NCBI RefSeq assembly: GCF_014218705.1 | Contig: NZ_JABBJF010000006.1 | Location: 1 to 64,000, forward strand | Direction: 5' to 3' | DNA length: 64,000 nucleotides | Source of the DNA: Kluyvera sichuanensis | GTDB taxonomy: Bacteria; Pseudomonadota; Gammaproteobacteria; Enterobacterales; Enterobacteriaceae | In this document: positions 1-8,837 of the stretch, one piece after another | Layout: each line of letters starts with the position of its first letter | Position numbering within the stretch: position 1 is the first letter of the stretch | Made by a program: the position numbers and the translations under genes | The notes under the pieces: generated by a model | Told to the model about the DNA's origin: nothing | Databases searched by the model: none | The model's input: only the letters and a program-made list of their open reading frames with translations

Positions 1-16
1 ACAGATAGGCATTTTG

Positions 17-45
17 GTAGCCCGGCCGAGCAACGCGACGCCGGG
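17..45. repeat. REP palindrome downstream of uspC
   Basis: Begins GTAGCCCGGCCGAG and ends GACGCCGGG, the same consensus as the other REP units in this window. It lies just beyond the 3' end of uspC, the usual place for a REP unit. Confidence 0.8.
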
Positions 46-57
46 TTTTACGTATTG

Positions 58-477
58 TTACAGTGTCACTAACAGCACATCCACGCCACTATTTCCCGCA
101 ATGGCTTTCGCCGAGCAGGTCGCACGCGAAAAGAAGCTTTGGTTATGGTTCCCACAGATAACCAGGTCAACCTGATGGTTCTTGCAGAACGCTTTGACAT
201 GGTCGCACAGTTCACCGGAAGCGATATGTGTTTTCCAGATGGGGTAGTCTGCCGCATCAGTGAGACTCTGGAGAAACGATCGCGTCTCCTCCTGCATTAG
301 CTCGCGTAAATTCTCCATCATCGGCGCAGCCAGCTGGTTATACATTTCCGGGTCGGTAGACAGCGTCATCAGGCTAATCCGCGCGTTAGCGGGCCTGGCG
401 ATGGCGACGGCTTTCCTTAGCAGCTCATGACTCTCTGGGGTAGGCGCAACGGCCACCAAAAGATGTGAGTACGACAT
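58..477 (-). CDS. uspC: Universal stress protein C
   Basis: Small cytoplasmic universal stress protein of 139 residues, about the E. coli UspC length of 142. It starts MSYSHLLVAVAPTPES and keeps the family C-terminal segment with VDLVICGNHNQSFFSRA near residues 103-119, which contains the USP nucleotide-site-like G-N-H stretch. The family is linked to stress survival and, for UspC, to motility and osmotic signalling. It sits divergent to flhDC exactly as in E. coli, with a long regulatory gap between them. The C-terminus ends VLLVTL, slightly shorter than in E. coli. The assignment rests on both sequence and position. Confidence 0.93.
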   Translation of the reverse strand: MSYSHLLVAVAPTPESHELLRKAVAIARPANARISLMTLSTDPEMYNQLAAPMMENLRELMQEETRSFLQSLTDAADYPIWKTHIASGELCDHVKAFCKNHQVDLVICGNHNQSFFSRATCSAKAIAGNSGVDVLLVTL

Positions 478-983
478 CAGACCTCCTTGCTCGAAGAATA
501 CGCACGCTTAACCTTCCATCTCTTACTCTTTTTACCGCACCGCTGCAAGCGAAAGACGGAATATTGCTGTCTATAACTTAACCTAATACATAAGCAAGTT
601 TTATGCGAATTATTGGTGGAATTATGCGCAGATTGCATAAGCCACGCTGAATATATTATGTAACCGATAGCGATCTTAAATATTTAATTTTTGCTGAAAT
701 GATGTTAATGAAAAGTAAATAACAAGCGAATGAATTTGCTGCGAATGAATCACTGTTTCAATTTGTTGAATTTAAAATGAATTTTATTTATTAAATGAAA
801 GTATGATCTGTGATAATTTTTTCGCATCTGGCTCACGTAAAGTCCTTCCCCCTGGCTGGATGTTAAATTGTTTTGGTGAATGAATATCCGTTAGGCTGGA
901 ATAAAATAGCGAATTTTTTGCTTAAATAATGCGCAAAGTACAATCGTGACTGATGGATTACTCCTAAAAATGGGGTTTGATTT

Positions 984-999
984 TGTGAAGTGGATCACA
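984..999. promoter_or_regulatory. CRP site of the flhDC promoter
   Basis: TGTGA-N6-TCACA is a perfect match to the CRP consensus. Its centre lies about 71.5 bases upstream of the predicted flhDC start point near 1063, the class I geometry known for E. coli flhDC. It makes motility dependent on cAMP-CRP. Confidence 0.9.
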
Positions 1000-1027
1000 T
1001 AAATTTCAAATTAACAGTGAAGTAACA

Positions 1028-1056
1028 TTGTATGTGTCACATCTGGCGAGTAAAGT
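1028..1056 (+). promoter_or_regulatory. flhDC promoter, -35 and -10
   Basis: TTGTAT at 1028-1033 and TAAAGT at 1051-1056 are separated by 17 bases. The predicted start near 1063 gives a leader of about 207 nt before flhD, close to the roughly 200 nt leader of E. coli. The hexamers are inferred; the flanking CRP and RcsAB boxes support the placement. Confidence 0.6.
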
Positions 1057-1066
1057 TGCGTCGAAT

Positions 1067-1080
1067 TAGGAAAAATCTTA
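1067..1080. promoter_or_regulatory. RcsAB box at the flhDC start point
   Basis: TAGGAAAAATCTTA lies just downstream of the predicted start. It matches the RcsAB box known at the same place in E. coli flhDC, where RcsB with RcsA represses motility genes under envelope stress. Confidence 0.75.
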
Positions 1081-1107
1081 GTAAATTGTAAGAAATGTTT
1101 AGATTTG

Positions 1108-1237
1108 TCGGGCCGAGGTTAACGCCCAGCCCGACGATCCTGCAGAAAGATTTGCCTAATCGGCTATGCATTTCGACCGATTCATTTTTATCGGGCCTTG
1201 CCCGACGACATCACGGGGTATGCGGTTTGACCGCATA
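1108..1237 (+). promoter_or_regulatory. Structured 5' leader of flhDC
   Basis: Three tandem hairpins can be drawn in the untranslated leader: TCGGGC 1108-1113 with GCCCGA 1129-1134; TCGGGC 1191-1196 with GCCCGA 1200-1205; and TATGCGGT 1219-1226 with ACCGCATA 1230-1237. The flhDC leader is a known target of CsrA and several sRNAs in E. coli. The last hairpin ends about 30 bases before the flhD start codon. The rest of the uspC-flhD gap (478-983) is AT-rich, and I see no gene in it. Confidence 0.5.
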
Positions 1238-1269
1238 AAAGTACTAATTGGTTATTCGGGATGGGGAAA

Positions 1270-1620
1270 ATGCATACATCCGAGTTGCTAAAGCACATCT
1301 ATGACATCAATTTGTCTTACTTGCTTCTTGCACAGCGTTTGATTGGTCAGGATAAGGCTTCTGCTATGTTCCGTCTTGGTATCAACGAGGCCATGGCAAA
1401 AGTTCTGGGTGAACTGACTCTGCCGCAGATGGTGAAAATTGCGGAGACCAACCAGTTAGTTTGCCAGTTTCGTTTTGATGATGCTCAAACCATCACCCGC
1501 CTTACGCAAGAATCACGCGTTGACGACCTGCAGCAGATCCATACCGGCATTCTGCTTTCCACCAGACTGCTGAATGAAGCCAGCCAATCAGGCGAACCTG
1601 CACGTAAGAAAAGGGCCTGA
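1270..1620 (+). CDS. flhD: Flagellar master regulator subunit FlhD
   Basis: FlhD forms the FlhD4C2 activator that switches on class 2 flagellar promoters with sigma-70. The protein has 116 residues, the E. coli length, from [19 protein letters not shown] to the basic end RKKRA. The upstream in-frame ATG at 1261 would add only MGK. The ATG at 1270 is chosen because GGGG at 1263-1266 then serves as ribosome binding site and because the length matches the family. The gene is followed two bases later by flhC, so the two are co-translated. CRP and RcsAB sites upstream show its regulation. Confidence 0.97.
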   Translation: MHTSELLKHIYDINLSYLLLAQRLIGQDKASAMFRLGINEAMAKVLGELTLPQMVKIAETNQLVCQFRFDDAQTITRLTQESRVDDLQQIHTGILLSTRLLNEASQSGEPARKKRA

Positions 1621-1622
1621 CG

Positions 1623-2201
1623 ATGAGCGAAAAAAGCATTGTTCAGGAAGCCCGCGATATTCAACTCGCCATGGAGTTGATAACGCTGGGCGCCCGTTTG
1701 CAGATGCTGGAAAGTGAAACCCAGCTCAGCCGTGGTCGTCTGATTAAACTGTACAAAGAACTGCGCGGCAGCCCGCCCCCAAAAGGAATGCTGCCGTTTT
1801 CCACGGACTGGTTTATGACATGGGAACAGAATATTCACTCTTCCATGTTCTGCAATGCCTGGCAGTTTTTACTCAAAAGCGGACAGTGCTCCGGCGTGGA
1901 TGCCGTGATCAAAGCCTATCGCTTGTACCTCGAACAATGCCCACAGCAGGATAATGGCCCGCTTCTGGCGCTGACCCGCGCGTGGACGTTAGTCCGTTTT
2001 GTTGAAAGCGGAATGCTTGAACTCTCCAGCTGTCACTCCTGCGGCGGCAATTTTATTACCCATGCGCACCAGCCAGCGGGCAGCTTTGTTTGCAGCCTTT
2101 GCCAGCCACCATCCCGCGCAGTAAAAAGACGTAAACTTTCTGACAATCTTGCCGATAGTAATCCACAACTGCTGGATGAACAGATAGAGCAAGCTGTTTA
2201 A
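1623..2201 (+). CDS. flhC: Flagellar master regulator subunit FlhC
   Basis: DNA-binding partner of FlhD, 192 residues as in E. coli. Near residues 137-160 it carries two CxxC pairs (CHSCGG and CSLC), the zinc-binding cluster of the family. It follows flhD by two bases. Its last 70 bases carry the sigma-28 promoter of motR and motA, so selection on this end of the gene is on both protein and promoter. The C-terminus reads LDEQIEQAV. Confidence 0.97.
   Translation: MSEKSIVQEARDIQLAMELITLGARLQMLESETQLSRGRLIKLYKELRGSPPPKGMLPFSTDWFMTWEQNIHSSMFCNAWQFLLKSGQCSGVDAVIKAYRLYLEQCPQQDNGPLLALTRAWTLVRFVESGMLELSSCHSCGGNFITHAHQPAGSFVCSLCQPPSRAVKRRKLSDNLADSNPQLLDEQIEQAV
2132..2158 (+). promoter_or_regulatory. 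Sigma-28 (FliA) promoter of motR and motA, inside flhC
   Basis: TAAACTTT-N11-GCCGATAG fits the FliA consensus TAAAGTTT-N11-GCCGATAA with two mismatches and exact spacing. It lies within the 3' end of flhC, where E. coli has its motA promoter. Transcription should start near 2165. Confidence 0.85.
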
Positions 2202-2260
2202 CCTCACACGGTGTAGAAAACATACTCCAGCAGCGGTCCTAAGGGCCGCTGCTTTTTTTT
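2165..2260 (+). ncRNA. motR: MotR small RNA
   Basis: In E. coli MotR is a sigma-28-dependent sRNA of about 93 nt taken from the 5' untranslated region of motA; it promotes late flagellar gene expression. Here the sigma-28 promoter inside flhC predicts a start near 2165, and a strong terminator ends at 2260, giving about 96 nt. The 5' part overlaps the flhC stop codon. Promoter, length and terminator all agree. The exact 5' end is inferred. Confidence 0.75.
2229..2260 (+). terminator. Terminator of flhDC and motR
   Basis: AGCAGCGG 2229-2236 pairs perfectly with CCGCTGCT 2246-2253 around a 9-base loop and runs into eight T residues. It lies between the sigma-28 promoter and motA, so motA mRNA must read through it. 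Confidence 0.88.
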
Positions 2261-2324
2261 ACCCGTCGGTGAGTGAAATTGCTCGTCTGTCTCCACTCAT
2301 GGTCAACGGTGGAAGGATGATAAC

Positions 2325-3218
2325 GTGCTTATCTTAATAGGTTACCTGGTTGTTTTGGGGACAGTTTTCGGCGGCTACATGATGACCGGCGGACACCTTG
2401 GGGCACTGTATCAACCGGCTGAGCTGATAATTATCGGCGGGGCGGGGGTCGGCGCGTTTATTGTCGGCAACAACGGTAAGGCCATCAAAGGCACGCTTAA
2501 GGCGTTGCCGCTGCTGTTTCGTCGCTCGAAATACACCAAAACGATGTATATGGATCTTCTGGCGCTGCTCTACCGGCTGATGGCGAAGTCGCGTCAGCAG
2601 GGGATGTTCTCCCTGGAGCGCGATATTGAAAACCCAAAAGAGAGCGAAATTTTTGCCAGCTATCCGCGCATTCTGGCCGATAAGGTGATGCTGGAATTTA
2701 TCGTCGATTATCTGCGTCTGATCATCAGCGGCAATATGAACACCTTCGAAATTGAAGCACTGATGGACGAAGAGATTGAAACCCATGAAAGCGAATGTGA
2801 AGTCCCGGCGAATAGCCTGGCACTGGTGGGCGACTCGCTGCCCGCGTTCGGTATCGTGGCGGCGGTTATGGGCGTGGTTCATGCATTAGGCTCAGCGGAC
2901 CGCCCGGCGGCGGAGTTGGGGGCGCTGATTGCCCACGCGATGGTCGGTACTTTCCTCGGGATTCTGCTGGCTTACGGCTTTGTTTCGCCGCTGGCCAGCG
3001 TGCTGCGCCAAAAGAGCGCGGAAACGACTAAAATGATGCAGTGCGTCAAAATCACGCTACTGTCGAACCTCAACGGCTATGCGCCGCCGATTGCCGTCGA
3101 ATTTGGCCGCAAAACCCTTTACACCAGCGAACGTCCATCGTTCATCGAACTGGAAGAACACGTCCGTGCGGTGCGTAACCCGGCAGGCCAGCAGCAGACC
3201 ACCACCGAGGACGCATGA
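2325..3218 (+). CDS. motA: Flagellar stator protein MotA
   Basis: Proton-channel half of the flagellar stator, 297 residues, in the inner membrane. There are two N-terminal membrane helices from residue 1, a large cytoplasmic loop with the torque-interface segment around [20 protein letters not shown] (near residues 66-85), and two more helices with the conserved proline region [16 protein letters not shown]. The start is a GTG at 2325 behind GGAAGGA, as in E. coli. The stop overlaps motB by four bases. It belongs to the motAB-cheAW operon under FliA control. Confidence 0.97.
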   Translation: MLILIGYLVVLGTVFGGYMMTGGHLGALYQPAELIIIGGAGVGAFIVGNNGKAIKGTLKALPLLFRRSKYTKTMYMDLLALLYRLMAKSRQQGMFSLERDIENPKESEIFASYPRILADKVMLEFIVDYLRLIISGNMNTFEIEALMDEEIETHESECEVPANSLALVGDSLPAFGIVAAVMGVVHALGSADRPAAELGALIAHAMVGTFLGILLAYGFVSPLASVLRQKSAETTKMMQCVKITLLSNLNGYAPPIAVEFGRKTLYTSERPSFIELEEHVRAVRNPAGQQQTTTEDA

Positions 3219-4141
3219 AAAACCAATCGCATCCTATTGTCGTCGTAAAGCGGCGCAAGCATAAGTCGCACGGCAGCGCCCACGGTTCGTGGAAAATTGC
3301 CTATGCGGATTTTATGACCGCCATGATGGCCTTCTTTCTGGTGATGTGGCTTATCTCCATTTCCAGCCCGAAAGAGCTTATCCAGATTGCGGAATATTTC
3401 CGTACCCCGCTGGCGACTGCGATTACCGGCGGGCCGCGCATGGCAAACAGCGATAGCCCGATCCCCGGCGGCGGTGATGACGTCACCCAGCAGCAGGGTG
3501 AGGTGCAAAAACAGCCCAATATTGACGATCTGAAAAAACGGATGGAGACCAACCGTCTCAAGCGTATTCGCGGCGAGCTGGACCAGTTGATTGAGGCCGA
3601 TCCGAAACTGCGCGCGCTGCGTCCGCATCTGAAAATCGATCTGGTGCAGGAAGGGCTGCGTATTCAGATTATCGACAGCCAGAACCGCCCGATGTTTAAA
3701 ACCGGCAGTGCTGAAGTGGAGCCGTACATGCGCGATATTCTGCGCGCTATCGCTCCGGTGCTGAATGAAATTCCTAACAAAGTCAGCCTCTCCGGCCATA
3801 CGGATGATTATCCGTATGCCTCCGGTGAACGGGGCTACAGCAACTGGGAGCTGTCGGCGGACCGCGCCAACGCCTCGCGTCGCGAACTTGTCGCTGGCGG
3901 GCTGGACGACGGCAAAGTATTGCGCGTTATCGGGATGTCTAACTCGATGCGCTTGTCAGAGCACGGCGGCAACGATGCGATCAACCGTCGCATCAGCCTG
4001 CTGGTGCTGAATAACCAGGCTGAGCAGGCCATTCTCCATGAGAATGCCGAGAGCCAGAATGAACCTTTAAGCGTATTACAGTCGCCGAATACCGCTTCAG
4101 ACGCGGCAGGTACTACGCCGCCCCAACCCGACTCGAGGTGA
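3215..4141 (+). CDS. motB: Flagellar stator protein MotB
   Basis: Stator partner of MotA, 308 residues. After a basic cytoplasmic N-terminus comes one membrane helix around residues 27-49 ([20 protein letters not shown]) holding the essential proton-binding Asp of YADFM. The C-terminal half is an OmpA-like peptidoglycan-binding domain with [10 protein letters not shown] near residue 190. The ATG overlaps the motA stop, so translation is coupled. cheA begins five bases downstream. Confidence 0.97.
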   Translation: MKNQSHPIVVVKRRKHKSHGSAHGSWKIAYADFMTAMMAFFLVMWLISISSPKELIQIAEYFRTPLATAITGGPRMANSDSPIPGGGDDVTQQQGEVQKQPNIDDLKKRMETNRLKRIRGELDQLIEADPKLRALRPHLKIDLVQEGLRIQIIDSQNRPMFKTGSAEVEPYMRDILRAIAPVLNEIPNKVSLSGHTDDYPYASGERGYSNWELSADRANASRRELVAGGLDDGKVLRVIGMSNSMRLSEHGGNDAINRRISLLVLNNQAEQAILHENAESQNEPLSVLQSPNTASDAAGTTPPQPDSR

Positions 4142-4145
4142 TAGC

Positions 4146-6167
4146 GTGAGCATGGATATCAGCGATTTTTATCAGACATTTTTTGATGAGGCCGACGAAC
4201 TACTGGCCGATATGGAACAGCATCTGCTGAACCTGGTGGTGGACGACCCTGATGCTGAACAGCTGAATGCTATTTTCCGCGCCGCGCACTCGATCAAGGG
4301 CGGGGCGGGAACCTTCGGCTTCACCGTGCTGCAGGAAACGACGCACCTGATGGAGAACCTGCTGGACGACGCTCGTCGCGGGGAAATGCAGCTCAGCACC
4401 GATATTATCAACCTGTTTTTGGAAACCAAAGATATTATGCAGGAACAGCTCGACGCCTATAAAAGCTCCACCGAACCGGACGCTGCCAGCTTCGAATATA
4501 TCTGCAATGCGCTGCGTCAGTTGGCGCTGGAAGCAAAAGGTGAAAGCGTCCCACCTGTGGCGGGTAGCGCACGCTTAAGCGTGGTGGATAACGCTGTGCA
4601 GCAGGCAGAATCAGCGACGCCTGCCGATGCCAGCGCAACGGCCGGTAAAAAGCAGATTACGCTCTCACGCCTGAAGGCGGGCGAGCCGGATATGCTGGAA
4701 GAGGAGCTGAGTAATCTGGCGACGTTAAGCCAGGTCACTAAAACCGCCGACAGCCTGAGCGCGGTGATTGACGATAGCGTGGATGAGGACGATCTCGTCG
4801 CCGTGCTGTGCTTTGTCATTGAAGCCGATCAGATCGATTTCTCGGCCGCGCCAGCTGCGGTGGAAGAGGTGGTTGAAGAACCGCAAGCCCCAGTTGAAGT
4901 GGCGGTTGCTGCACCCGTTGCCGTTGCAAGCCCTGCCGCACCGCGCGCTGAGCGAGAAAAACCGGCGGCCCGCAGCAGCGAGTCCACCAGTATTCGCGTG
5001 GCGGTAGAGAAGGTCGATCAGTTGATTAACCTGGTGGGTGAACTGGTTATCACCCAGTCGATGCTGGCACAGCGCTCCAATGCGCTCGACCCGGTATCGC
5101 ACGGTGACCTGATTACCAGCATGGGCCAGCTGCAGCGCAACGCGCGCGACCTCCAGGAATCGGTGATGTCGATTCGTATGATGCCGATGGAGTACGTTTT
5201 CAGCCGCTTCCCGCGTCTGGTTCGCGACCTCGCGGGCAAGCTTGGCAAGCAGGTCGAACTGACGCTGATGGGCAGCTCGACCGAACTGGATAAGAGCCTG
5301 ATTGAACGCATTATCGACCCGTTAACGCACCTCGTGCGCAACAGCCTTGACCACGGCATCGAACTGCCGGAAACGCGTCTGGCGGCAGGTAAATCAGCGG
5401 TGGGTAACCTGATTTTGTCTGCTGAACATCAGGGCGGCAATATCTGTATCGAAGTCACCGACGACGGTGCAGGGCTGAACCGCGAGCGCATTCTGGCGAA
5501 GGCGATGTCGCAGGGAATGGCGGTAAATGAAAGCATGACCGACGAAGAGGTTGGCATGCTGATCTTCGCGCCGGGCTTCTCCACCGCCGAGCAGGTGACC
5601 GATGTCTCCGGGCGCGGCGTGGGTATGGACGTGGTGAAACGGAACATCCAGGAGATGGGCGGCCACGTTGAGATCCAGTCGAAACAGGGCACCGGCACGA
5701 CTATCCGCATTCTGCTGCCGCTGACGCTGGCGATACTCGACGGCATGTCGGTTAAGGTCAGCGAAGAGGTCTTTATTCTGCCGCTCAACGCGGTGATGGA
5801 GTCGCTGCAGCCGCGTGAAGAAGATCTGCATCCGCTGGCGGGGGGCGAGCGCGTGCTGGAAGTACGCGGCGAATATCTGCCGCTGGTCGAGCTGTGGAAA
5901 GCCTTCGACGTGCAGGGCGCCAAAACCGAAGCCACGCAGGGGATTGTCGTTATCCTGCAAAGCGCCGGGCGTCGCTACGCGCTGCTGGTGGATCAACTGA
6001 TTGGCCAGCATCAGGTGGTGGTGAAGAACCTCGAAAGCAACTACCGCAAAGTGCCGGGGATCTCGGCGGCCACCATTCTTGGCGACGGTAGCGTCGCGCT
6101 GATTGTCGATGTCTCTGCACTGCAGGGGCTCAACCGTGAAAAACGTCTGGCGAGCACCGCCGCCTGA
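4146..6167 (+). CDS. cheA: Chemotaxis histidine kinase CheA
   Basis: Cytoplasmic kinase that phosphorylates CheY and CheB under receptor control, 673 residues. Order of domains: HPt with phospho-site His48 in [11 protein letters not shown]2 CheY/CheB-docking domain; a long Ala-Val-Glu-rich linker about residues 235-275; dimerisation helices; HATPase with NSLDHGIE and DDGAGLN and [10 protein letters not shown]-terminal CheW-like domain. Met98, the start of the short form in E. coli, is conserved. The start is GTG overlapping a ribosome site in the motB stop region. It is about 19 residues longer than E. coli CheA, with the extra residues in the linkers. Confidence 0.97.
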   Translation: MSMDISDFYQTFFDEADELLADMEQHLLNLVVDDPDAEQLNAIFRAAHSIKGGAGTFGFTVLQETTHLMENLLDDARRGEMQLSTDIINLFLETKDIMQEQLDAYKSSTEPDAASFEYICNALRQLALEAKGESVPPVAGSARLSVVDNAVQQAESATPADASATAGKKQITLSRLKAGEPDMLEEELSNLATLSQVTKTADSLSAVIDDSVDEDDLVAVLCFVIEADQIDFSAAPAAVEEVVEEPQAPVEVAVAAPVAVASPAAPRAEREKPAARSSESTSIRVAVEKVDQLINLVGELVITQSMLAQRSNALDPVSHGDLITSMGQLQRNARDLQESVMSIRMMPMEYVFSRFPRLVRDLAGKLGKQVELTLMGSSTELDKSLIERIIDPLTHLVRNSLDHGIELPETRLAAGKSAVGNLILSAEHQGGNICIEVTDDGAGLNRERILAKAMSQGMAVNESMTDEEVGMLIFAPGFSTAEQVTDVSGRGVGMDVVKRNIQEMGGHVEIQSKQGTGTTIRILLPLTLAILDGMSVKVSEEVFILPLNAVMESLQPREEDLHPLAGGERVLEVRGEYLPLVELWKAFDVQGAKTEATQGIVVILQSAGRRYALLVDQLIGQHQVVVKNLESNYRKVPGISAATILGDGSVALIVDVSALQGLNREKRLASTAA

Positions 6168-6189
6168 TACGCAGAAAAAAGGGAACAAC

Positions 6190-6693
6190 ATGACCGGTAT
6201 GACGAATGTAACAAAGCTGGCGGGTGAACCGACTGGGCAAGAATTCCTGGTATTTACGCTGGGCAATGAAGAGTACGGCATCGATATTCTGAAGGTGCAA
6301 GAGATCCGCGGTTACGATCAGGTGACGCGCATCGCCAACACCCCGGCCTTTATTAAAGGCGTGACCAACCTGCGCGGCGTGATTGTGCCGATTGTTGACC
6401 TGCGCGTGAAGTTTAGCCAGGAAGACGTGGAGTACAACGACAACACGGTGGTGATTGTCCTGAACCTCGGTCAGCGCGTGGTGGGGATTGTGGTTGACGG
6501 CGTTTCCGATGTGCTGTCGCTGGCGGCGGAACAGATTCGTCCGGCGCCGGAGTTTGCCGTCACCCTCTCAACGGAGTACCTGACCGGGCTTGGCGCGCTG
6601 GGTGACCGTATGCTGATTCTGGTGAACATTGAGAAGCTGCTCAACAGCGAAGAGATGGCGTTGCTGGACAGCGCTGCAAGCCACGCGGCTTGA
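6190..6693 (+). CDS. cheW: Chemotaxis coupling protein CheW
   Basis: Adaptor that links receptors to CheA, 167 residues as in E. coli, one CheW domain with [19 protein letters not shown] at residues 25-43 and [13 protein letters not shown] near 62-74. The start at 6190 ([12 protein letters not shown]) fits the family; an upstream in-frame start at 6103 would add 29 unrelated residues overlapping cheA. It is the last gene of the operon and is followed by a strong terminator, after which the locus departs from E. coli order. Confidence 0.97.
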   Translation: MTGMTNVTKLAGEPTGQEFLVFTLGNEEYGIDILKVQEIRGYDQVTRIANTPAFIKGVTNLRGVIVPIVDLRVKFSQEDVEYNDNTVVIVLNLGQRVVGIVVDGVSDVLSLAAEQIRPAPEFAVTLSTEYLTGLGALGDRMLILVNIEKLLNSEEMALLDSAASHAA

Positions 6694-6701
6694 TAGCGAT
6701 T

Positions 6702-6739
6702 AACAGGGTTCATCGCTATAACACGATGAACCCTGTTTT
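6702..6739 (+). terminator. Terminator of motAB-cheAW
   Basis: AACAGGGTTCATCG 6702-6715 pairs with CGATGAACCCTGTT 6724-6737 around an 8-base loop, then continues in T residues. A 14-base perfect stem closes the operon. Confidence 0.88.
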
Positions 6740-7371
6740 AACTGTGAAGCACCGCAATATTTTAAATGGCCGACACCAATATTTAAAAACTGTGCACTTA
6801 ATACATTCCTGCCCCTCAATTCTCGATAAGCCACGCTTTATTTTTATAACCATATTGGTTAGCCATTAAATATAATTATTTAAGTTGTGAATGACATATT
6901 TAAATCAATAATTTCCGTATATATTTAATGTGTTTTTCTTTGTGATAACTTTATCGCGATTCCCTCGGTGGTCGATAAGCAACAATCTAAAATGACGATA
7001 GATTAGTCTGCTATGATATTTTTATGTTAAAAATGGCGGTATTTATTGTATCTATTATTATTTTTAAATGTTTGTTAAATATAAATGAATGGTTTCTTGT
7101 TTATATTCTGAAATGTTTACATCAATAATTGCAGTAAAATCTTAATAAATTGAATTACTAATTCATTAATTTGTAAAATCATCGACATAATGTGATGGGT
7201 CGAAAGAAAATGATTCTTAGTGATCGTCATCTTATTTTTTATTATTTCGCATAGAAAATAGAATCCCGCTGCAATTAATATTTTGGTCGTGGAGAGAAAA
7301 CTTTCTTTCCCATTATTAAATTCAAAAGTGGCAAAAAAAACATAATCTTAAATATTGATTAAGGGATTTCT
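6740..7371. other. AT-rich gap upstream of the porin gene
   Basis: About 630 bases with no credible gene. The segment is visibly much richer in A and T than its neighbours, with long A/T runs between 6860 and 7350. It probably holds the porin promoter and could be an H-NS binding region, but I cannot assign hexamers or operators with confidence. Confidence 0.5.
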
Positions 7372-8646
7372 ATGCGCGTAAAAACTGTAATGATTAAACC
7401 CTCTATTATCGCTCTGGCCATTACCGCAGCGGTAGGTGCTCCAGCGTATGCGCTGGCTGCCAGCGGCGACTTCGCCTCGCCGGCCTATACGGCAACGCAG
7501 ACTAAAGGTGAGATGGTTTATCAGGGCGATGACACGGCAATTTCTATTATGGGTTCCGTTCGTCTGTATGCCAAAGACGATTCCGCACATAGCGTAGAAC
7601 ATAATATCCAGAACAACGACTCACGTCTTGGCGTGGCGCTGCGGCAGAAAATTAACGACAAAGGCTATTACGCCGTTGGGTATTACGAAACCGGGATGCA
7701 CGGCCTGGATTCCGCCACTGACGATCAGGGTAACGATGTTTATACCCGACAAGCCTATGCGGGCCTCGGCAATGAAGAATACGGCGTGGTGACCTTCGGT
7801 AAACAATATGCGCCAACCGACTGGGGTTTGGGGATTGATACCACTTACGCCTATGGCGGTAAGGCAAAACACGACACCGCCGGGATGTCGACCGATATCG
7901 TTAACTCGGCGGCCATTTATTATTACAACACTAAAGCGTTTACCGTGGGTGTGATGGGGCAGGGCAACGACGACGTTGATAAAATTGGCTTCGGCAGCGG
8001 CTATGGTGACGGCCCGGATATGCACGACGCCTATCATGACGGCTCGGCAACCGTTCACGGCGGCGGCGCGCTGGCGGCGCAGTATCGCTTCGATAACGGC
8101 TTCTCTATTTCCGGCGCGGCGGCGTACAACAACTATACGGTGAATCAGGGGACGGAGACGGTCAACGAAGATTACAGCACCACGGGCGGTACCGTACCGG
8201 TCACCTATGTCACCGGCCCATCGTATGACGGTAATACCTATTCTATGGGGATGAATGCCAAATACACCGCCAACTTCGATGGCTTCACCTGGTATAACGC
8301 TGCCCAGGCGACCTACTACATCAATAAGGTGGATGATGTTAACGCGGCGACCAGCGGTACCAGCAACGCCACCGATGACCAGGAAACGATTCTCGGTCTG
8401 GAATACGCCTCCCAGTTCAAAATAACCCCGGAATGGAGCGTATACGCCAACTTCGACTGGAGTGAGGGCGGCGACGCGATGGACGGCCAGCATTTCCAGT
8501 CCACCACCCTGGGTACGGATTACTGGTTAGGCAAAAACGCCGTGACCTATATTGAGTACGGCTATGAGAAAGCCAGCGGCAATACCGACGAGTCGTACAA
8601 CGTCTCCGATCACCTTGCCGCCGTGGGGCTGCGTATCTTTATCTAA
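7372..8646 (+). CDS. General outer-membrane porin, diverged OmpC/OmpF type
   Basis: Predicted outer-membrane beta-barrel porin of 424 residues. The signal peptide is about MRVKTVMIKPSIIALAITAA through AYALA, with the mature protein starting near residue 30. Typical porin segments follow: ISIMGSVRLYAKDD, NNDSRLGVALRQK, GYYAVGYYETG and YGVVTFGKQYAPTDWGLG. The last residue is Ile (LRIFI) rather than the usual aromatic. The ATG at 7372 has AAGGGA upstream; a second in-frame Met at residue 7 is possible. It stands alone between cheW and a symporter, where E. coli has no gene. The substrate is unknown. Confidence 0.8.
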   Translation: MRVKTVMIKPSIIALAITAAVGAPAYALAASGDFASPAYTATQTKGEMVYQGDDTAISIMGSVRLYAKDDSAHSVEHNIQNNDSRLGVALRQKINDKGYYAVGYYETGMHGLDSATDDQGNDVYTRQAYAGLGNEEYGVVTFGKQYAPTDWGLGIDTTYAYGGKAKHDTAGMSTDIVNSAAIYYYNTKAFTVGVMGQGNDDVDKIGFGSGYGDGPDMHDAYHDGSATVHGGGALAAQYRFDNGFSISGAAAYNNYTVNQGTETVNEDYSTTGGTVPVTYVTGPSYDGNTYSMGMNAKYTANFDGFTWYNAAQATYYINKVDDVNAATSGTSNATDDQETILGLEYASQFKITPEWSVYANFDWSEGGDAMDGQHFQSTTLGTDYWLGKNAVTYIEYGYEKASGNTDESYNVSDHLAAVGLRIFI

Positions 8647-8657
8647 ACCGCGTTTTA

Positions 8658-8692
8658 CCCCGTCTCCGGCCAGTGAGGCGGGTTGTTTTTTT
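8658..8692 (+). terminator. Terminator of the porin gene
   Basis: CCCGTCTC 8659-8666 pairs with GAGGCGGG 8675-8682 (one G-T pair) and is followed by TTGTTTTTTT, 12 bases after the porin stop codon. Confidence 0.75.
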
Positions 8693-8775
8693 CATTGCGC
8701 TTGAGTATTGCTTTTCGGTCGTCAGGGGAGGGGAGTTGGCTTCGGGGCGACGGTGAAAGGTTTTTTGATGGATTT

Positions 8776-8800
8776 AGCCAGACCCTGGGGTCTGGCTTTT
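8776..8800. terminator. Terminator between porin and symporter genes
   Basis: AGCCAGACC 8776-8784 pairs with GGTCTGGCT 8789-8797 around a 4-base loop, followed by TTT. It lies between two convergent genes. The T tract favours the plus strand. Confidence 0.6.
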
Positions 8801-8837
8801 GTTTGTGGGCGAAGCGCCGCCGGGAACGGCTCAACCC

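Noticed and set aside
5394-6281. 295-codon open frame antisense to cheA and cheW
   Set aside because: Shadow frame; both genes on the other strand are certain.
6952-6978. Possible sigma-28 promoter (GTCGATAA) before the porin
   Set aside because: The -10 is one base off, but the required spacing leads to TATCGCGA, which does not resemble the TAAAGTTT -35.
8805-8826. REP fragment between porin and symporter genes
   Set aside because: Only the right half (GCGAAGCGCCGCCGGG) is present; too short to call a REP unit.
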